Assembly: GCF_025766255.1 (NCBI RefSeq)
Contig: NW_026516724.1
Span: forward strand, 186,001-250,000
Length of the DNA: 64,000 nucleotides
From: Zychaea mexicana
Lineage: Eukaryota; Mucoromycota; Mucoromycetes; Mucorales; Lichtheimiaceae
Direction of reading: 5' to 3'
The position numbers and the translations under genes were made by a program. Shown here piece by piece: positions 1 to 10,947 of this stretch. Within the stretch, counting starts at the first letter, position 1, and every line of letters starts with the position of its first letter. The notes beneath the pieces were generated by a model. It searched no databases and was not told the origin of the DNA. It saw only the letters and a list, made by a program, of their open reading frames with translations.

Positions 1-283
1 AAATCATAGTATCTTCACCTTCATGATAGGATCTTCACCTATCTCCATCATGCAATAATAGACTATCTGCCGCTTTTTTTGCAACTGGTGTTTTAGTTTT
101 CTATCAATATTCACAGTTACATCTATCATGCTGCCGGATACAACCGTAGCTGTCAGTTATACATCGGCAAAGAAATCAGAACCCTTTTTGAAGTATAATT
201 GATGGTCATATCTAGGGGAAACTCGCATCGGTTATCACTTATCGTTGATATCCGCTATCATTACCCGTTTTAGCAACTGTGAT

Positions 284-419
284 CTCTCAAGCAAATGGGT
301 CGACACACGCACATTTGGAATTAGCCATGGTTTCACAGCGGGATACAAATTTTTTTTTATTTCTTCCGAATTTCCATTCTAAGAATTGTGTGTCGACGTT
401 GACTCACGTTGCTTGAGAG
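284..419. repeat. Short foldback element (inverted repeat)
   Basis: The left arm (284-310) starts CTCTCAAGCAA and contains GTCGACACAC. The right arm (388-419) carries the reverse complement of both blocks, with a few extra bases between them. The arms enclose about 75 nt, so the unit is about 136 bp. No coding capacity is seen. It may be a small MITE or a chance-preserved foldback. Confidence 0.5.
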
Positions 420-446
420 TACCCTTAGTCTATGCCTTGCAAGCCT

Positions 447-466
447 GGGTCATTAATTAATGACCC
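447..466. repeat. Perfect 20-bp palindrome
   Basis: GGGTCATTAATTAATGACCC reads the same on both strands. It lies at the left edge of an AT-rich block (about 470-957). It could be a hairpin of organellar type; no function is claimed. Confidence 0.6.
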
Positions 467-469
467 CTC

Positions 470-1620
470 TTATAATTAAAGGGATTAGAACCCCTCTAAA
501 TTTGTACAATTAGTAATAAATAAATCTCTCCTCACAATAAATACCTATAATTAGATGAAGAGTAAAAATGTGTATTAAACCTTTAATAAAATTAGACGCA
601 GGGTGGGAACTTACCCGCAGGTGACCCGTAAGCCTTAAAACCTATAAAAACTAGGAGAGGGGTGGATATTTGTTTAAATAATCTTTATTAAAAATCTACA
701 AAATAATTGATTTATGCAATTCCTCTGAGTTTCATATATATACAAGTTGACATAATTAATACCTGAGAAAGGAAAATAATAATATAAAAATATGTATTAC
801 TATGGTTTACTAATTTTAAATAATTATTAATGATAGGTAATAACTATTTAGGAGCTTTATTAATATATTGATCTCCATATAATTTAGTATAATAGTTAGT
901 AATTAAACCCATTAGAGCAGATGAAGTAGCAAAACTAAATAACATAGTACCAGTACTACAGTGGTCCCCCGCTTTTTGCAGCAGCGGTTTTTGGTGGAAA
1001 AAAACTGTAAAAAGTGGGGAACTGCAAAAAGTGAGGATGAGTATGAGATGTTACACAGACTGAGTCTATAATGTCAATCAAGTGTCAATGATAGTAAACT
1101 AATTAAAAGTGTCGGTGCTGTACTGAGGTTACTTATTATAACTCAACTCTTATATAAAAGGCTATTGTCTCACTCTTGATGTTTATATACTGCACTATCA
1201 ACACCTCCACACCACTATAGTAAAAGCGAAATACCAAAAGCTTACTGAATAGCAAAACGATGCTATTTATCAACATTACATGTAGATGTCACTGGTTCGA
1301 GACTCTGTGTCCCAGGCTCCCAAGTTAATAGCGGAAAACTACAGGTCCCCATTTTTGGCCTGCAAAATGCAAAAAGTGAGGAAACTGCAATTTTATTAAG
1401 TGATGAGTGGGTGTGCTCCAAAAAAATCTGCAAAAACTGAGGATCTGCAAAAAGTGGGGCTGCAAAAAGCGGGGGACTACTGTAAAAGATGCAAAAAAAG
1501 GATAATTAACAGATTCATTTATATGTAAAGCTTCTAAATCAAATAAAGAAGCTTTTTTAATATCAAGTGAGTTTAATGTATTATCTTCAATTCTGTTTGG
1601 GACTCTAAATTTCTATTCTT
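470..1620 (-). pseudogene. AT-rich organelle-like ORF relict split by a MITE
   Basis: The block is much more AT-rich than the genes further right and contains short GC clusters around 600-660. On the minus strand an open frame runs from about 1615 to 1483 and resumes at 956, ending in TAG at about 851-853. Removing the 524-bp element at 959-1482 together with one TA rejoins the frame exactly, giving about 80 codons. It begins near K-F-R-V-P-N-R-I-E-D-N and ends I-N-K-A-P-K. The AT-rich codon use suggests mitochondrial or plasmid origin (a NUMT), but I do not recognise the protein. An AT-rich nuclear transposon ORF is the alternative. Confidence 0.4.
959..1482. mobile_element. Pogo/Tigger-like MITE with 23-bp TIRs and TA duplication
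   Basis: The left end starts CAGTGGTCCCCCGCTTTT and the right end is its reverse complement with one mismatch (CAGTAGTCCCC). The 23-bp terminal inverted repeats are flanked on both sides by TA (957-958 and 1483-1484). A TA target and CAGT-type ends fit the Tc1/mariner superfamily, pogo/Tigger group. The interior has repeated GCAAAAAGTGGGG-type motifs near both ends and no ORF, so it is non-autonomous. Its right-hand 150 bp match the end of a transposase-bearing relict at 32037-32189. Confidence 0.85.
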
Positions 1621-1669
1621 AAATGCTTCATTTGCCTCTTTTGATCTCTTATATGAACTTCTCTTACAG

Positions 1670-3323
1670 ACAAACAGACAACGTATAGTTGACGAAGAAA
1701 AAGCTTTTGTAAAACGAATGATGGACAGAAAAGAGACAATAAGAGACCAATTGCTTGGGGTGGCTGCCTCAAATCTGTTACTTCAAGATGGTTGGAACAA
1801 CTGAACAGACATATTTACCAAGTAATGTTTGCTCATTTTTTTTTGTATCGCATGACTTTTGAGATGAATAAGAGCAAACAAGACTGACTTTATCATTCCA
1901 TTCAAAATAGACTGTGTTTGTCCAGCATTGCCAACCTTATCTCGCCTGAATCCCTAAGCTTTTTACGAACCATTCTGACACCATCTCAATTAAAATCTTT
2001 GCAGACAACTAGTACACCATCCTTACAAGGATTATCAGAAGAGTGTCTTGTAACATTTGATGAACTGATAAACAATAGGTAAAGTAAAAAGGAGAAAAAA
2101 AGTAGTAAGGTTTATGGTGCTGAACGTTCTAAGATTGTATAACTTTATTCTTAGCACGATTCTTGACAGTGATGGCATAATGGAGAATATCTACAAGTTG
2201 CAAGCAACGTTCTGCCGAAAAAAAACAAGCGACATGTATAAAATGTTGAGCATTCTTCAACATGTGTAAGTACTATAGGAAACTGCGAAGAAGAAGAAAA
2301 AGGATACCAAACTAACAACAAACATATCATATTACTATCTATAGCATTGCACAGTTTGACGATTGGAAATCCGAAGTAGAAGAATCCGAGACAACTGTAT
2401 ACCGTTGCTTTGCAGTTCTTCTAGATTGTCTGTTTAGAAATACGGCTGTCATAATGAAAGAGTAAGAAGTATCTGGGGCATAATGAGAGCAAAACATGCC
2501 ACGCAGATTATTGACTTTTCTTTTGTACTGGCTTTATAGTGGAGAATGTGTTGCACAAACCACCAAGGATACCATGATCATTTTGCAAGCTCTTGCTGGG
2601 TACATTTCGACATCTAATCAACCTAAACCGTATGGTAGCAAAATTGACCTGCTTGCAGCAACTTGCTTGGACGGGGAGCAGTACGACTTGTGCAGTAATG
2701 AGTGGAAGCGAGGAGGCGTTTGCGATTCAATATTACTCAAGCAACAAGCCAAAAATTTACGAACAAATGCTGCCATTTTGTCAAAATTAATCAAGTTAGG
2801 CTGCTCAGATTGGATGGTAGCTATTGATTGGGCAGGTGAGTAGAATCTTCCATTCAATTTTTTTGCCTCCCACATTTTTACGTCGACTCTCTTAATTAAT
2901 AATCACCACCAACGATGGAATAGGTGTGAACGGCTATACATATACCCTTTCTCTCAGTAACGACACCTTTGTAGCAAAACCATATGAAAACCTTATGATA
3001 CCAAAACGAAGTACACAGTTGAAAACTTTCAAGAACACACTTAACTTTCTTTTTAAATGGAGGGTAAGCACTGAACAATAACAACCCTATATTTAAAATG
3101 CATTCCAATTTTTTTCTTACTGAAACAATTTCTACATGTGACATAGAACATGTTGGATAAAATGGCTGCACAAATTGATGTTCAACCGAACGAAAATCCT
3201 CTCCGTGGAATCGTAGATTTCACAAGTCATACAACCACCACTAAAGTACCTACTATCATCATCACACCCACACTGGGCAAGAGAAAAATTGACGAAGTTG
3301 ACCAGGACAATGGCGAACAATAA
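1670..3323 (+). CDS. Multi-exon gene of unrecognised family (5' end uncertain)
   Basis: Exons fit at 1911-2078, 2155-2265, 2345-2461, 2540-2835, 2924-3063 and 3147-3323 (stop TAA). Every intron begins GT and ends AG, and all phases agree over six exons. That argues for a real gene rather than chance ORFs. An upstream exon 1670-1821 joins in phase but carries an in-frame TGA at 1798-1800. Either that exon is wrongly placed or the copy is damaged. The protein has no signal peptide or membrane segment that I can see. The longest exon carries N-E-W-K-R and D-W-M-V-A-I-D-W. The style resembles lineage-specific repeated families of Mucorales, but this is from memory and unverified. Function unknown. 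Confidence 0.55.
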
Positions 3324-3329
3324 CTCTTA

Positions 3330-4005
3330 GTATCAACTCATTCATCCTTTTTTTTACATTTTTCCCAATCTTCACCAAAACATTTGCTACATAGTTTCTA
3401 CATTTTTTTGAATACCCATGACCAATACTATACTATAACTGTACTCCAGTTAACAAATAAACACGTATTGACAAGTAAAATGATTGCATTATAGTAGTGT
3501 TGGGGCTTAGACCAAAGTGGGGTACTGTATTTGGTTATTTCAACAATAATATATACATAGAAACGAATACAATAAAAACGGACCGATCAATCCCTCGAGA
3601 CTCGATTATCATACATAGTTTGATAATAAGATAGGAAATTTGAATCAAGTTACTTTTGCACTGATTTTTTACAATGACGTTTGATATTTTTTTATTATTT
3701 GATGATGTGGGTGATGGACGATGGAGCCGGGTACTTTCCATTAAATGTTATCCTTGATCTGAGGTATCTTAGGCTTGGCCACGATACTTTTTTTGTTCTT
3801 TGTTTAGTTTGATGGCGCGTAAGACATCGTTATGCGATGAACAAATTTGCTTTACAGAATTGAGAATTGCTTACTGCCATATTTATTATGGTTTTGAGCT
3901 TTAACTTTTGTACGACCTAGGATAAAGGGACATCGTAACAACACAAAGAATAGCAACTATAAGGGATACAAAATGATCAATCAAGTATGATGTCTAATCT
4001 GTTTC
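3330..4005. other. Gene-free stretch
   Basis: No ORF with exon-like structure or recognisable motif is seen. The short frames here (for example 3535-3741 on the minus strand) look like chance openings. Confidence 0.4.
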
Positions 4006-4009
4006 TATC

Positions 4010-4525
4010 CACGAAGAACGCTTTCAGTGAATGCAGAAAGAGACACGCTACTCACTGCGAAACTGAATAGAAACCGGAACCAACTGGTATCGTGCACTGC
4101 GCTACTAGTGATAAACCATATGAATGCTGTGAAGACATACTGTATTACCACGTTCACTTGGGGCGTTCTTCTTTCAATCGAATCAATAACTACCTGAGAG
4201 ACGTGCTAACAGATAGATTCCCTCAGCAACCAATATGACAGACACTCTAAAAAGTAGAACATTCATACACCTTCACCGTCAGTTAACTGTATTCCTTGGT
4301 ATGTTCCCCACGTCACACGCTTTCGTTGAATGCAGAAAGAGACAAGCTACTCACAGCGAGACTGAATAGAAATCGGAACCAGCAGGTATCGTGCACTGCG
4401 CTACTAGTGATAAACCATATGAATGCAGTGCAGACATACTTTATTACCACGTTCACTTGGGGGCGTTCTTCTTTCAATCGAATCAACTACTACCTGAGAG
4501 ACGTGCTAACAGATAGATTCCCTTG
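4010..4525 (+). repeat. Direct duplication of a ~215-bp coding-like segment
   Basis: Copies at about 4010-4224 and 4311-4525 are nearly identical, with scattered substitutions and small indels, and lie about 300 bp apart. Both keep a similar plus-strand frame: N-A-E-R-D then L-L-T, later T-T-F-T-W-G. In the first copy the frame is lost by an indel in the T-T-F-T-W-G region. In the second it continues to R-F-P-C-Q-F-V-P-R. This looks like a tandemly duplicated fragment of an unrecognised coding sequence. Confidence 0.6.
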
Positions 4526-4549
4526 TCAATTCGTTCCAAGGTAAAAAGA

Positions 4550-6750
4550 TGGTTCCGATAATGTTCAAGTTGAAATTGGAGCTAGAAAAAAAGGGATTTA
4601 GCAGCGACATATTTTGCCTATTATGTATTAAATTACACAAAGAAAAGAAGATAAATATACCATTGAAGTGTCTTGATAGAATCAAAATTATGGTTCAGCT
4701 TAACCAAAGAATATTCTCAATCTGTAAAACAACACCTAATAACTCGGCTTGGCTGGTATTCTGAAAGAACCCTATCTTGCGCTGGTAGGAAAAAGCCGTC
4801 ACGTCCAGCATAGTACACTGCAGGCTCGTAAAAGCATTCTCTCTACGGTCTTGGTCTACCATGCACAATTGACAGTAAATGAGACGCAAATGAAGACTGT
4901 TCATCGTAGAGAAGAACGGAAATTATCATGCAAATAATTTTTACTTTTCAATTGTTATTATTATAATCAATGTGTGTGTTTTCATAGCTCGAAGGACGGA
5001 CTTTATTTTGGCAAACATACCCCAAGACAAGCCATGAGTGATGAAATAGAGCCACATCTGTTGGTGGAGGGGATTAGTGCAATAAGTTTATATATAAGAC
5101 CGAGGAATAATGGAGGCTTCGATATGGCATAAAAGGGGCTCAATGTATTCTTGTTAACTAAGACTGAAAAGTAGTCACGGATGAGCAGCAACCAAGTAAG
5201 CTCTATTGTAGGTAGGTGACACTGTCGTTGGGTTGTTGACATCTATAATGGGCCCCCAGCCTTTCGCAGTAGTGAAGGTCTCAATAAGCTGCTGCAAAAA
5301 GTAAGGAATTCGCAACAACTGGGGTGACCGATTTTTGTTGCTGATTTCAACAGTACCTTATCACGGTTTGTATATCCTTAAGTAGCTGTGTACATAGCAG
5401 ACAACAATATCGTTCATTATATTTGCTGTACTGAGGTTCTTTGGAAAGCTTCCATGACAGAGTTCTAATAACGGCGATACTTGTCAGTTTCAGTACTTTA
5501 TTAGGATCAATTGAGACCTGAATACAGCGAAGTTTCAAGTAAACATCATGATAGAGTTGCTCGTCTTAGTGTCGTGTTGCTTTTGTTTTTTGTTTTTTTC
5601 TTGCGTAAGGGGAGTTGGGCGGGGGGCTGCTTCTCTTCTTTCTCGTTGTCGTTGATGCATGCTGCTTTGGTACCGGAAAAACCTTATAGCCATCACTTTT
5701 ACTCCACGTTATTATGTTCCTGTCTCATCTTCTTCTTTACTTCATGAATTAGAGCTTCTGGTAAGGGATATTGTGGTCCATATGATGTTACACCTTCTGG
5801 TGTTTCTAGTCGCACTACCGACTCAGGAATTATACAGAATGATACGAGCGTTGGCATCTAGGCGAGGCCGAATGGCGTCATAGAATTGAGCCTGTTGCTG
5901 TTTATTGCCTGCAGGCGATTTATTCGGTTTTGGTACTTCTTTACTGGTCTCATCACTTACAAGTGGTTTACGACTGTCATCTAACGATGTTGGCTTCTTC
6001 TCGTTGTACTATTGTTCGCCATGCTCTTTTCCATTACCTTCCTATATTTTATTTAGATGCACGTCTTCAGGCTACTTTCCCAATAATCCCTTAATTTCGT
6101 GTCGTTCTTGGTCTTAGAAGGTTTCCTCGTGACTATCATCTATTCTCCATATAGTTTGATCATTAGAAATGACAAGCAGTAACACTTGGCCGTTTCCTAA
6201 AAAAATCCAAGGATACGAATTTCGGAAATTAATTACTCTGAATAGTTAATCATGTAACTGAGCCAAAATCCGTTTTTCTGAATAGAATGCTAATCAAGCT
6301 CTGATTGATAAATAACTATAAAATTACTACTGCTATGTCCGCACGCACACTATATATAATAGCACGCTATGTTGTACTGTAGCCTTTTCTGTTATATTAT
6401 CTCAACTTCTCTAGCTGCATTATGTATTAATGATTTTTTTTCATGGAGCCTTCCATCCCTGGACAGTTAGCATCATTCTCTTGTAGTGTCCATGCTGATA
6501 TCTTCTCTGTATCTGTCTAATTTCGTAACATGACATGTGCAACTACTAATATAAACACTCATATTTAATACTTACTTTTTATCTTGTGGTCAAGGTAGAA
6601 AAGTTTGGTAAGACATATAAATATGTCACTGTAGGAAAGAAAAAAGCTTAATCTTTATTATTAAAATCTTTAAAAGTTAGCTGAAAAATCCAAAAAAGGA
6701 AACTCTCATCCATGTAAATTCACAGACAGAAAAAGAGAAAGTAAATACTT
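4550..6750. other. Gene-poor stretch with a decayed MITE copy
   Basis: No convincing gene is seen. A decayed left end of the pogo/Tigger-like MITE family lies at about 5250-5445. It has a GGGCCCCC start, GCTGCTGCAAAAAGT motifs and a shared CTGTACTGAGGTT block that also occurs near 1120. The remaining short ORFs show no conserved features. Confidence 0.4.
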
Positions 6751-8760
6751 ACGCAAAGCATTTCCCAAATTCATGGGGGACCTCGGCCGCACTTTTTACC
6801 CGTGGGCGCGGGGAATTTTAAAATGAAGCAGGACTTACGCCCGGAGGCAGCCTGAGTAAAAAAACAGCCGTTCGCGTGAAACGATGCAACATCCGAAGAT
6901 GGGTCGAGACAGAGGCTACTAGGAACTGCGAGAGAAAAGCAAAGGGGGAGGAGAAGGGGAGGGGGATAAACTATATAAAGAACGCAATAGACGCTTTTAA
7001 CGACTTCCTGGGTCAGAGCAAGGGGAAGGGGAGGGGGGGATAAATTATACAAAGAACGCAAAGAAGAATATGAGGCTTTTAAGGACTTCCTCAGGTCCAA
7101 GTCAAAGCAAAAAGCACACGCCACCGTCCAGATGGATGGATAGATCTTGACCACTGCCGATGGACTACTTGACAGGTCGGCTTCTAGGAGCGGGATGACA
7201 GTGGAGCATCAATCTTGACTAGCATGGAGGTGTCTGTGCACTATCGCCATTCCGAGAAACGAAAGAGATGAACAGTTAATGGGAAACTGTTAAACCACAC
7301 ACATACAAGATTCTATCGTGCTATACTTACCTATACTTCTACGATGAGACACAGGAGAACCGAACACCCAGCCAGTGTAGAGCAGAGAATCACAGCCAAG
7401 ACAGAAACACTTCTTCTAGCTGAAGAAAAAGATCATTAGAGGGTTTCACACACTGTGCTATCTTTATTTTTTGACACGGCATGCCCATCCTCCTCCATCC
7501 CAAGCTGGATCCAGCTATAATTACATTTGTTTTGTCGTTTTACAGCAAAGTTATAGACAGAGAGAGATGGGGTCTAAGCCAATCCAAGTCCAAACAGATC
7601 ACCGCAGAGCCATCCTCTATTAGAAAAAAGAAAACATCTATGAGCAGCTGCATACACTTTTTGACATGTCACGGCAGACATCTTCCTGGTTCTTCAAACA
7701 CGCAAAGACAAACACAAGCACAGCGATACTTACTATTATGACATCCTTGGCTTGGAGGAAGAGAGCCTTGAGTTAGAGAGAGGAAAAGCAAGAAGGGGAT
7801 GACCAATTCTGAAAAAAGAAAGGGGAGGAGAGGAAGAAAACTTTTTTGAGAGACTGCCATATTGCATACGTCATGGTCAGGAGCCCTTTCCCGTCACGCT
7901 GCTGTACACACTGCACACCTTTGACGCGTCATCCCCAACACCCATGTCATCCTACTCACCTATCATACCAATGTTCAAGTCCCCTTTTGCTTATACTTAC
8001 TATCTGTTATTTGTCCGCAGGACACAATTAACCCAACCAGCATAAAGCGAAACCTGAAGTAGAATGAAAAGAAGAAAGATCATGAGCAGGCTGTTCTTAA
8101 TAGGCAACTATTCCTGACACGTCATGGCATCAGCACCTCCAACAGACACTCGACTTCTCTCCAACTCATCCTCACATTTCATTCCCTACCGTACTTACAG
8201 TTGTTGCTTATGTTTAAGGGTGGGATGCAAACAACAAACCGAACCAACCATTTCAAAAAGTCAGAATCCTATAGTAGTAGCAGAGAAGAAAGGAGGATAA
8301 CATTAGCGACTGTATGCTGTACACACACTTCTTTAGACACGTCGAAATTCATATCTTCTTTCGTATATCACATCCACATGCAAAACCTCAAAGTACACTT
8401 CACACTTTCCATATTGTACTGTACTTACTCTTGCATTTGTGCTTTGAGTGGAGAAGGACCAGGTTAAGACGAAAGAAAGTCTGTGTCAAAAAAGAAAGAA
8501 AGTGAGATAAACGGATCTTAAAGAAATCACTGTATACTCACAACCGGTTGCATACACTCTTCTCACTCACCACCATAAACATACACTCTCCGATCCTCTA
8601 ATCCGTTCCAATGACACTCACCTTGAATAGCTTTGGTTTAGAAAAGTTGACGAAGAGGAAGAAGAGTGGCATGATTGCTGCGGATGCGCGGTTACATAGT
8701 AGAATGAACACATATGCTACGCGGCATTTGAGCCAGTTCATTCTATCCAATCAGATTGCT
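6750..8760 (-). other. Serial splice-like modules on the minus strand
   Basis: On the minus strand, strong donor-like GTAAGTA or GTGAGT sites recur near 8618, 8423, 8192, 7997, 7727, 7326 and 6753. Most are followed by a TGAC-R-Y-GTC box and a pyrimidine-AG acceptor-like site. Spacing is about 195-260 bp. The most upstream piece opens with an ATG near 8744 followed by a hydrophobic stretch (V-A-Y-V-F-I-L-L). I could not find one phase-consistent reading through all pieces. It may be a many-exon gene, a decayed one, or a spliced non-coding RNA. Confidence 0.35.
6900..7085. repeat. Two diverged ~76-bp direct repeats
   Basis: Two consecutive units each carry a GGGGAAGGGGAGGGGG-type purine run, then ATAAA-TATA-AAAGAACGCAA, then CTTTTAA-GACTTCCT. 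On the plus strand both could encode a short charged peptide segment. No function recognised. Confidence 0.45.
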
Positions 8761-9194
8761 CTCTCATGGTTATGACGCGCCGAGGTGTGTGGCTCCTCCA
8801 GGTCAGAAACTTTGCTTTACAGTGAATGTATGTCATTGTGAGTAGACGGGTATCGCATTGAGGAAAGACTCAAGGGGATAACCGTCACTAACACGATATA
8901 AAGCTCACTTCTATTCTTTATCGTCCGAGAAGTCTGGTCGCTTCAAACACGCTAAATACAAGTATCAATACAAGTATCAACGTATTCACTACACTATGTA
9001 TACAGGAGTATCCAAGATCCCATGAGACATGACGATCCCGCACTTGCCGATGTTCCATTTGATAAGAAATCATGGTCTTTGGTGTTGCCTTTCGCCAGGT
9101 ATACAACATTGTATCCTCTCTTCTACTTTGCATCCTTTTACTATCGAGCGGTAGTACTTACATCAAAGTATCTGCATCAAACCTGTTGATAGGT

Positions 9195-10157
9195 CCTTCC
9201 TATGATATCATACCAAATGCATCGCGCTCGCAAATCGTACAGTAGTATCTAAATCGTTCATCAATTTGACCCAGTGTCACCGTCCACCGCCTTGAAACCA
9301 ACATGCGCGTCCAACAACCTGCCAACACCAATGACACAAACGAGCATGGCCAGTTTATGCAGTATTTACTTTGCATCGGTGATGGTGCTGAGCTGTAGGT
9401 GCCAACCACTGATGACAGAGTCCGGCTACCAGATCGGATGCTCATGCCACATTACAACACGTACGAGCTTATAGAAGCCATTTACGGCGACCTGAACGCA
9501 TCACACGTGGATCGCGATTACCTCATCAGTCGCTCTATCTTGACTCCAAAGAATGTCTATGTTACAGCAATTGATAATTTGGTACTCGACCATTTCCCAG
9601 GCACTGTTCACGAATTCCAGAGCGCAGATACCATGGATGATCCTGAAGAGCAAATAACGTACCCACCAGAGCTGCTCAATTCCATGAATCCATCCGACCT
9701 CCCTCCGCATTTGCTAAAACTCAAAGTCGGTTGCCCAGTCATGCTTTTGAGAAACTTGCACACCCAAAGTGGTCTCTGCAATGGGACACGGCTGATTGTA
9801 CGCTCTTTCCAGCGATATGTATTTGAAGCTGAAATAGCCACTGGGCCTCATGCCGGTAACATCGTCTTGATCCCTCGCATAACTCTCACACCTTCACAAA
9901 CACGTTCCCCCATTCTATTTAAACGCACACAATTCCCTGTTCGCCTGGCATTTGCAATGACCATCAATAAGGCACAGGGTCAAACTTTTAACACTGTTGG
10001 CCTCTACTTACCTGAACCTCCTTTCACACATGGTCTACTCTATGTAGCCATGTCACGCGTCCGCACCCCATCATCTATTACAATCATGTTAGATCCCGAG
10101 AACTCAAGTATCGCGGGTCAGCAAGGCCAAAACACCCGAAATGCTGTTTTCCATTAA
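9195..10157 (+). pseudogene. Helitron RepHel helicase, C-terminal relict
   Basis: The 9399-10157 frame encodes the end of a Pif1-type superfamily 1B helicase as found in Helitrons. It has G-C-P-V-M-L-L-R-N-L, then M-T-I-N-K-A-Q-G-Q-T-F (motif V), then L-L-Y-V-A-M-S-R-V-R (motif VI). The same frame can be followed upstream through E-T-N-M-R-V and C-I-G-D-G to about 9195. It is broken there by an in-frame TAG near 9240, a TGA where Trp is expected near 9271, and a TAG at 9396-9398. The Rep nuclease domain and helicase motifs I-III are absent from the window. This is a dead 3' fragment of a Helitron. Confidence 0.85.
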
Positions 10158-10164
10158 GTCCTTC

Positions 10165-10325
10165 TCTAATTCTCTTTATCTTCTATCCTCTTTTTTATCT
10201 TCCATCCTCTTTTTTATCTTCCATCCTCTTTTTTATCTTCCATCCTCTTTTTTATCTTCCATCCTCTTTTTTATCTTCCATCCTCTTTTTTATCTTCCAT
10301 CCTCTTTTTTATCTTCTATCCTCTT
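10165..10325 (+). repeat. 19-bp tandem repeat array
   Basis: About eight copies of ATCCTCTTTTTTATCTTCC stand head to tail directly after the helicase stop codon. The middle copies are identical and the edge copies diverge. The array probably belongs to the Helitron 3' region. Confidence 0.9.
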
Positions 10326-10549
10326 TATTATCACCTATTCTCTTTTTTTCACGCCTATTCTCTTTTTATCAATATCACTACATCATCTTTGTCAACACTT
10401 CTTTTCGCATTGCATTCTAAACTGGAGATAGTTAAGTATCCAACTTTGACGACTTTCTATGATAGGCTACTTCTCACTGCACAATGATCTTGCTTTTGAT
10501 TTGGAAAACAGATAATAAGCATCTAATACCAAAACATTGATCCAACCTC

Positions 10550-10690
10550 GGTTGACAGGGGGGTTTGGGGGGCTTGCCCCCCACTTGGGGGTCAAGGGGG
10601 GAACCCCCTTGCAACGCGTTTCCGTTGAATGACACAGAGCGAAGCGGAGGGGCTCATTCATCCGAGCGAAGCGAGGAAGGACTGCTAGTA
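10550..10690 (+). mobile_element. GC-rich hairpin terminus, probable Helitron 3' end
   Basis: This block has several G-run/C-run hairpins (GGGGGGCTTGCCCCCC) and two GAGCGAAGCG motifs, and closes with CTAG followed by T. A hairpin-rich 3' end with CTRR before T is the usual Helitron signature. The exact terminus is inferred from one copy. Confidence 0.5.
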
Positions 10691-10699
10691 TACCTTAAA

Positions 10700-10945
10700 A
10701 ACCTAAAATGTGGAAAAAACCTAAAACAGGCAAATTAAGGTATATTAAGGTTTTTTTAAATTTATAAAAACAAAATGGTTCAGGACGTAATACCAAAACT
10801 TTAAGCCCCGACAAAACTAAAAAATCTAAGAGTAAATCTTTGAAGTTTTTAAATAGATAAGATTGTCTAATTTAATTTAAACAATCAAATTTAGTATAGA
10901 AGAGATTAATACCTAAAGTTTAATTTATCATAAAATAAATTTGAT
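10700..10945. other. AT-rich block
   Basis: The composition resembles the organelle-like block near 500-950. No ORF, tRNA or rRNA was recognised. It could be another organellar insertion or simply AT-rich intergenic DNA. Confidence 0.3.
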
Positions 10946-10947
10946 TA

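Noticed and set aside
6771..7154. 127-codon minus-strand ORF
   Set aside because: It is Leu/Pro/Ser-rich, runs over the purine-rich direct repeats and has no domain; its openness follows from the low-complexity DNA.
10165..10325. Possible CRISPR-like array
   Set aside because: The units abut without spacers and the genome is eukaryotic; it is a simple tandem repeat.
10141..10431. 96-codon ORF over the 19-bp tandem repeat
   Set aside because: Its 19-residue periodicity is the 19-bp repeat read three times; it is not a real protein.
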